A stretch of DNA of 64,000 bases from an uncultured Granulosicoccaceae bacterium (lineage in GTDB: Bacteria > Pseudomonadota > Gammaproteobacteria > Granulosicoccales > Granulosicoccaceae). How positions within the stretch are numbered: the stretch's first letter is position 1; each line of letters starts with the position of its first letter. A model generated the notes under the pieces. That model did no database searches and was not told where the DNA came from. It saw only the letters and a program-made list of their open reading frames with translations. The DNA is taken from contig CALHCI010000018.1 of the NCBI GenBank assembly GCA_937931165.1, forward strand, positions 1 to 64,000, read 5' to 3'. Below are positions 62,236 to 64,000 of this stretch, in pieces. The translations under genes were made by a program, and so were the position numbers.

Positions 62236-63696
62236 TTGCTCATCTTCCACTTCAAATACGCCAAGATACTGTACACCGTGGGGCTGTTCTGTTTTCTGCT
62301 TTCTACCGGGTCGACAGTTCAGGCCGGAGACATTTTCGGGTCTGCGGCAAACAGGCATATAAAAGTCACCAACGGTGAACCTGTGTCAGCAGGTGAGTAT
62401 CCGTTTTTGACAGCAGTGCTGTCAGGTCGCAAAGCTATTTTTAAGCTTGGCAACACTGATGCTTTCGCTGAATATCTGGGAGCAGGGTTACAGCAACCTT
62501 TTTCAGGTCGGCTTTATGATTGTGGTTTGGCACTGTCGCCATGTTACGGAGCGGCGGGCAGGGTCTGTTCGATTGCCTACGATTTCGCCACCGCTGATGG
62601 ACCCGGACTGAAACCATCGCAACAACTAGCTAATTGTAGTGCCGCAGGTGGTGTGGGTGCGATATTCAGACCATCAGGTGGTGTGTTGATACAAGGGGAT
62701 TTGGCTGATCACGAGCCTTCAATACCTGCTGTGTCAGTGACAAACCAGGCTGGCTACGATGCATTAATGTTCGCATTGTCCAGTGGCAGCGAAGCTTTCG
62801 TTGCAGTAGAAGGTGTGGTGCCGGATACCGTAGTGTGTGGTGCGACTTATCTGGGTGGCACCTGGGTATTGACCGCAGCGCATTGTGTGATCGACGTTGA
62901 TAGTGCCGGAAGTTTCCGGGTGCTTGAGCCGCGTGAGTTAATGGTTAATGTCGGTGCACATGATCTGCAACTCGACCGCAACTATGCGCAGTCAGTGATT
63001 GAGGTCATTCCCGGGGATTACCGACTGTCGGGCCCATGGGGTGAAAACGATGTTGCTTTGCTGCGTCTGGCTGAGCCGCCGTTGCGAGGAAAACCGGTGA
63101 CTTTGATTTCGCAGCAGAATCTCGACGCCAGTAGCGCTGCGTCCGAAGCGGCACTGGTATTGGGTTGGGGCAGTACTTCGATTCGACAACCGCTGACGCC
63201 GGTAACTATGGTGCAATCGGTCAGTGCAACTCCGCTGTCTGCGTTATTGAATTTGCACAACACTGAGACGTGTCGTACTCAATGGCAAAGTTTTTTCCGG
63301 GCCAATAATTTAAGTAGCGCAGGACTTGATATTCGCTCTATTCATGTGTGTGCCTCTAACCCCGTACAACAACGGGATGCCTGTCAGGGTGACAGCGGCG
63401 GGCCGTTATTGGTCAGTGTCGATGGTGACTGGCAACTTGCCGGTGTCACCAGTTTTGGTCTTGGCTGTGGTGCAACCGAAAGCGTACCCGGCGTGTATGC
63501 CAGTGTACCGGCATTTACACAATGGATTGCAAGCCACACAAATCTGCTGCAACCGGATCCATTGGTACAGGTGCAGTTTAGCGATGCCATGGTAAAAAGT
63601 AACAGTGCCGGAACCATGGACTGGTCGTTATTGTTATTATTTATCGGGTATCTGGCTTTGAGCCTGAAATACAGTAGGTCTGACTATCTTGAGTGA
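62236..63696 (+). CDS. trypsin-like serine protease with inserted PA-like domain and C-terminal sorting tail
   Basis: This 486-residue secreted protease starts with a signal peptide (LYTVGLFCFLLSTGSTVQA). Cleavage after Lys43 would free the N-terminus VTNGEP that activates trypsin folds. Residues about 65-195 form an insertion resembling a protease-associated (PA) domain (GRVCSIAYDF, QQLANCSAAGGVGAIF, PSIPAVSVTNQAGYDAL). The chymotrypsin fold then resumes with CGATYLGGTWVLTAAHC. The triad is His216, Asp272 and Ser387; Asp381 gives Arg/Lys specificity. The C-terminus SAGTMDWSLLLLFIGYLAL, ending in a Lys/Arg-containing stretch, resembles a GlyGly-CTERM signal with Ala-Gly in place of Gly-Gly. 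The first codon is probably TTG at 62236; a GTG at 62278 is an alternative. Confidence 0.85.
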   Translation: MLIFHFKYAKILYTVGLFCFLLSTGSTVQAGDIFGSAANRHIKVTNGEPVSAGEYPFLTAVLSGRKAIFKLGNTDAFAEYLGAGLQQPFSGRLYDCGLALSPCYGAAGRVCSIAYDFATADGPGLKPSQQLANCSAAGGVGAIFRPSGGVLIQGDLADHEPSIPAVSVTNQAGYDALMFALSSGSEAFVAVEGVVPDTVVCGATYLGGTWVLTAAHCVIDVDSAGSFRVLEPRELMVNVGAHDLQLDRNYAQSVIEVIPGDYRLSGPWGENDVALLRLAEPPLRGKPVTLISQQNLDASSAASEAALVLGWGSTSIRQPLTPVTMVQSVSATPLSALLNLHNTETCRTQWQSFFRANNLSSAGLDIRSIHVCASNPVQQRDACQGDSGGPLLVSVDGDWQLAGVTSFGLGCGATESVPGVYASVPAFTQWIASHTNLLQPDPLVQVQFSDAMVKSNSAGTMDWSLLLLFIGYLALSLKYSRSDYLE

Positions 63697-63836
63697 ATAA
63701 TGGCCATGGTAAATGTATTCGTTCAGGCGTTTACGTGTTACTGTTTTGCCCCTCAGCGGAGTGTTCAACATCATTGAATGCCAACCCGTTGAGCAGAGCT
63801 GTACTAAAGATTCTTATCGTTTCAAGGTACAAAACT

Positions 63837-64000
63837 ATGAAATCATTAATCCCTTTAACCTTACTTTCTACAAGTCTCCCCAGCCTGTTGACAGGATGCG
63901 GCTTTAAATCCGATTTATACCTGTCAGATATTACCCCGGTGCCCGATACGATTATCACCGATTTCCCAACGCTTCCATCTGTGGATGGGGCAGCCACACC
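63837..64000 (+). CDS. lptM: LPS translocon maturation lipoprotein LptM, 5' part
   Basis: The ATG at 63837 opens a lipoprotein whose signal ends SLLTGC, with Cys21 lipidated and GFKSDLYL directly after. CG-x-K-x-x-LYL following the lipobox is the hallmark of LptM (formerly YifL), a small partner of LptD/LptE in the outer membrane. AAGGTA lies before the start. The gene runs off the window; in pseudomonads and relatives lysA and dapF usually follow, but this cannot be seen. Confidence 0.8.
   Translation, partial: MKSLIPLTLLSTSLPSLLTGCGFKSDLYLSDITPVPDTIITDFPTLPSVDGAAT

Overview
The window is about 64 kb of a gammaproteobacterial chromosome spanning its replication origin. The order atpIBEFHAGDC, parB-parA-rsmG-mnmG-mnmE-yidC-yidD-rnpA-rpmH, then dnaA-dnaN-recF-gyrB on the other strand is the classic origin neighbourhood. 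The argH/hemC-hemD block, a soluble transhydrogenase (sthA), prlC, ubiD and lptM also point to Gammaproteobacteria. Moderate G+C, a betaine-type uptake system and a gamma-butyrobetaine hydroxylase homologue suggest a marine or saline lifestyle. A relative of Granulosicoccus or a similar lineage is a guess; no 16S or other taxonomic marker is present.

Layout. (1) 80-5141: accessory genes: a lipoprotein and a copper-amine-oxidase-like secreted protein, a 2OG-Fe(II) oxygenase, a GlcD-type FAD oxidase and a CitE-like lyase. (2) 5257-8489: glmS and glmU for UDP-GlcNAc synthesis. (3) 8490-24380: about 16 kb of mixed-strand accessory genes between glmU and the atp operon, which are neighbours in many gammaproteobacteria. 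It holds a ProXVW betaine transporter with an enlarged permease, a three-domain RidA protein, a large exported protein, ribosomal protein L21 with two extra helix-hairpin-helix repeats, a GST, a CaiB-type CoA-transferase, a gamma-butyrobetaine hydroxylase-like enzyme, an SDR, KatG and a Fur/PerR-type regulator. (4) 24381-31528: complete F1Fo ATP synthase operon with a recognisable promoter and an intrinsic terminator. (5) 31691-40404: parAB, rRNA/tRNA modification genes, membrane insertion and rpmH operon. (6) 40437-46918: oriC with DnaA boxes and an AT-rich unwinding region, dnaA, dnaN, recF (with two parS sites) and gyrB. (7) 47017-64000: prlC, ubiD, an OmpA/DUF4398 lipoprotein pair, hemD-hemC, argH, sthA, nadE, an M14 carboxypeptidase, a membrane protein with a TagO-like tail, ybaK, a trypsin-like protease with an inserted PA-like domain, and the start of lptM.

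How the parts work together. ParB binding at the parS sites in recF, about 1.5-2.4 kb from oriC, would couple origin segregation to ParA. DnaA acts at the boxes on both sides of its own gene. The transporter, hydroxylase, CoA-transferase and SDR make a plausible quaternary-amine (betaine/carnitine) uptake and conversion set. I saw no CRISPR array, transposase, integrase, phage gene, tRNA, rRNA or defence system. The unusual content is in protein architecture: fused or inserted domains in RidA, L21, ProW and the trypsin-like protease, and a reduced, split copper-amine-oxidase-like pair.
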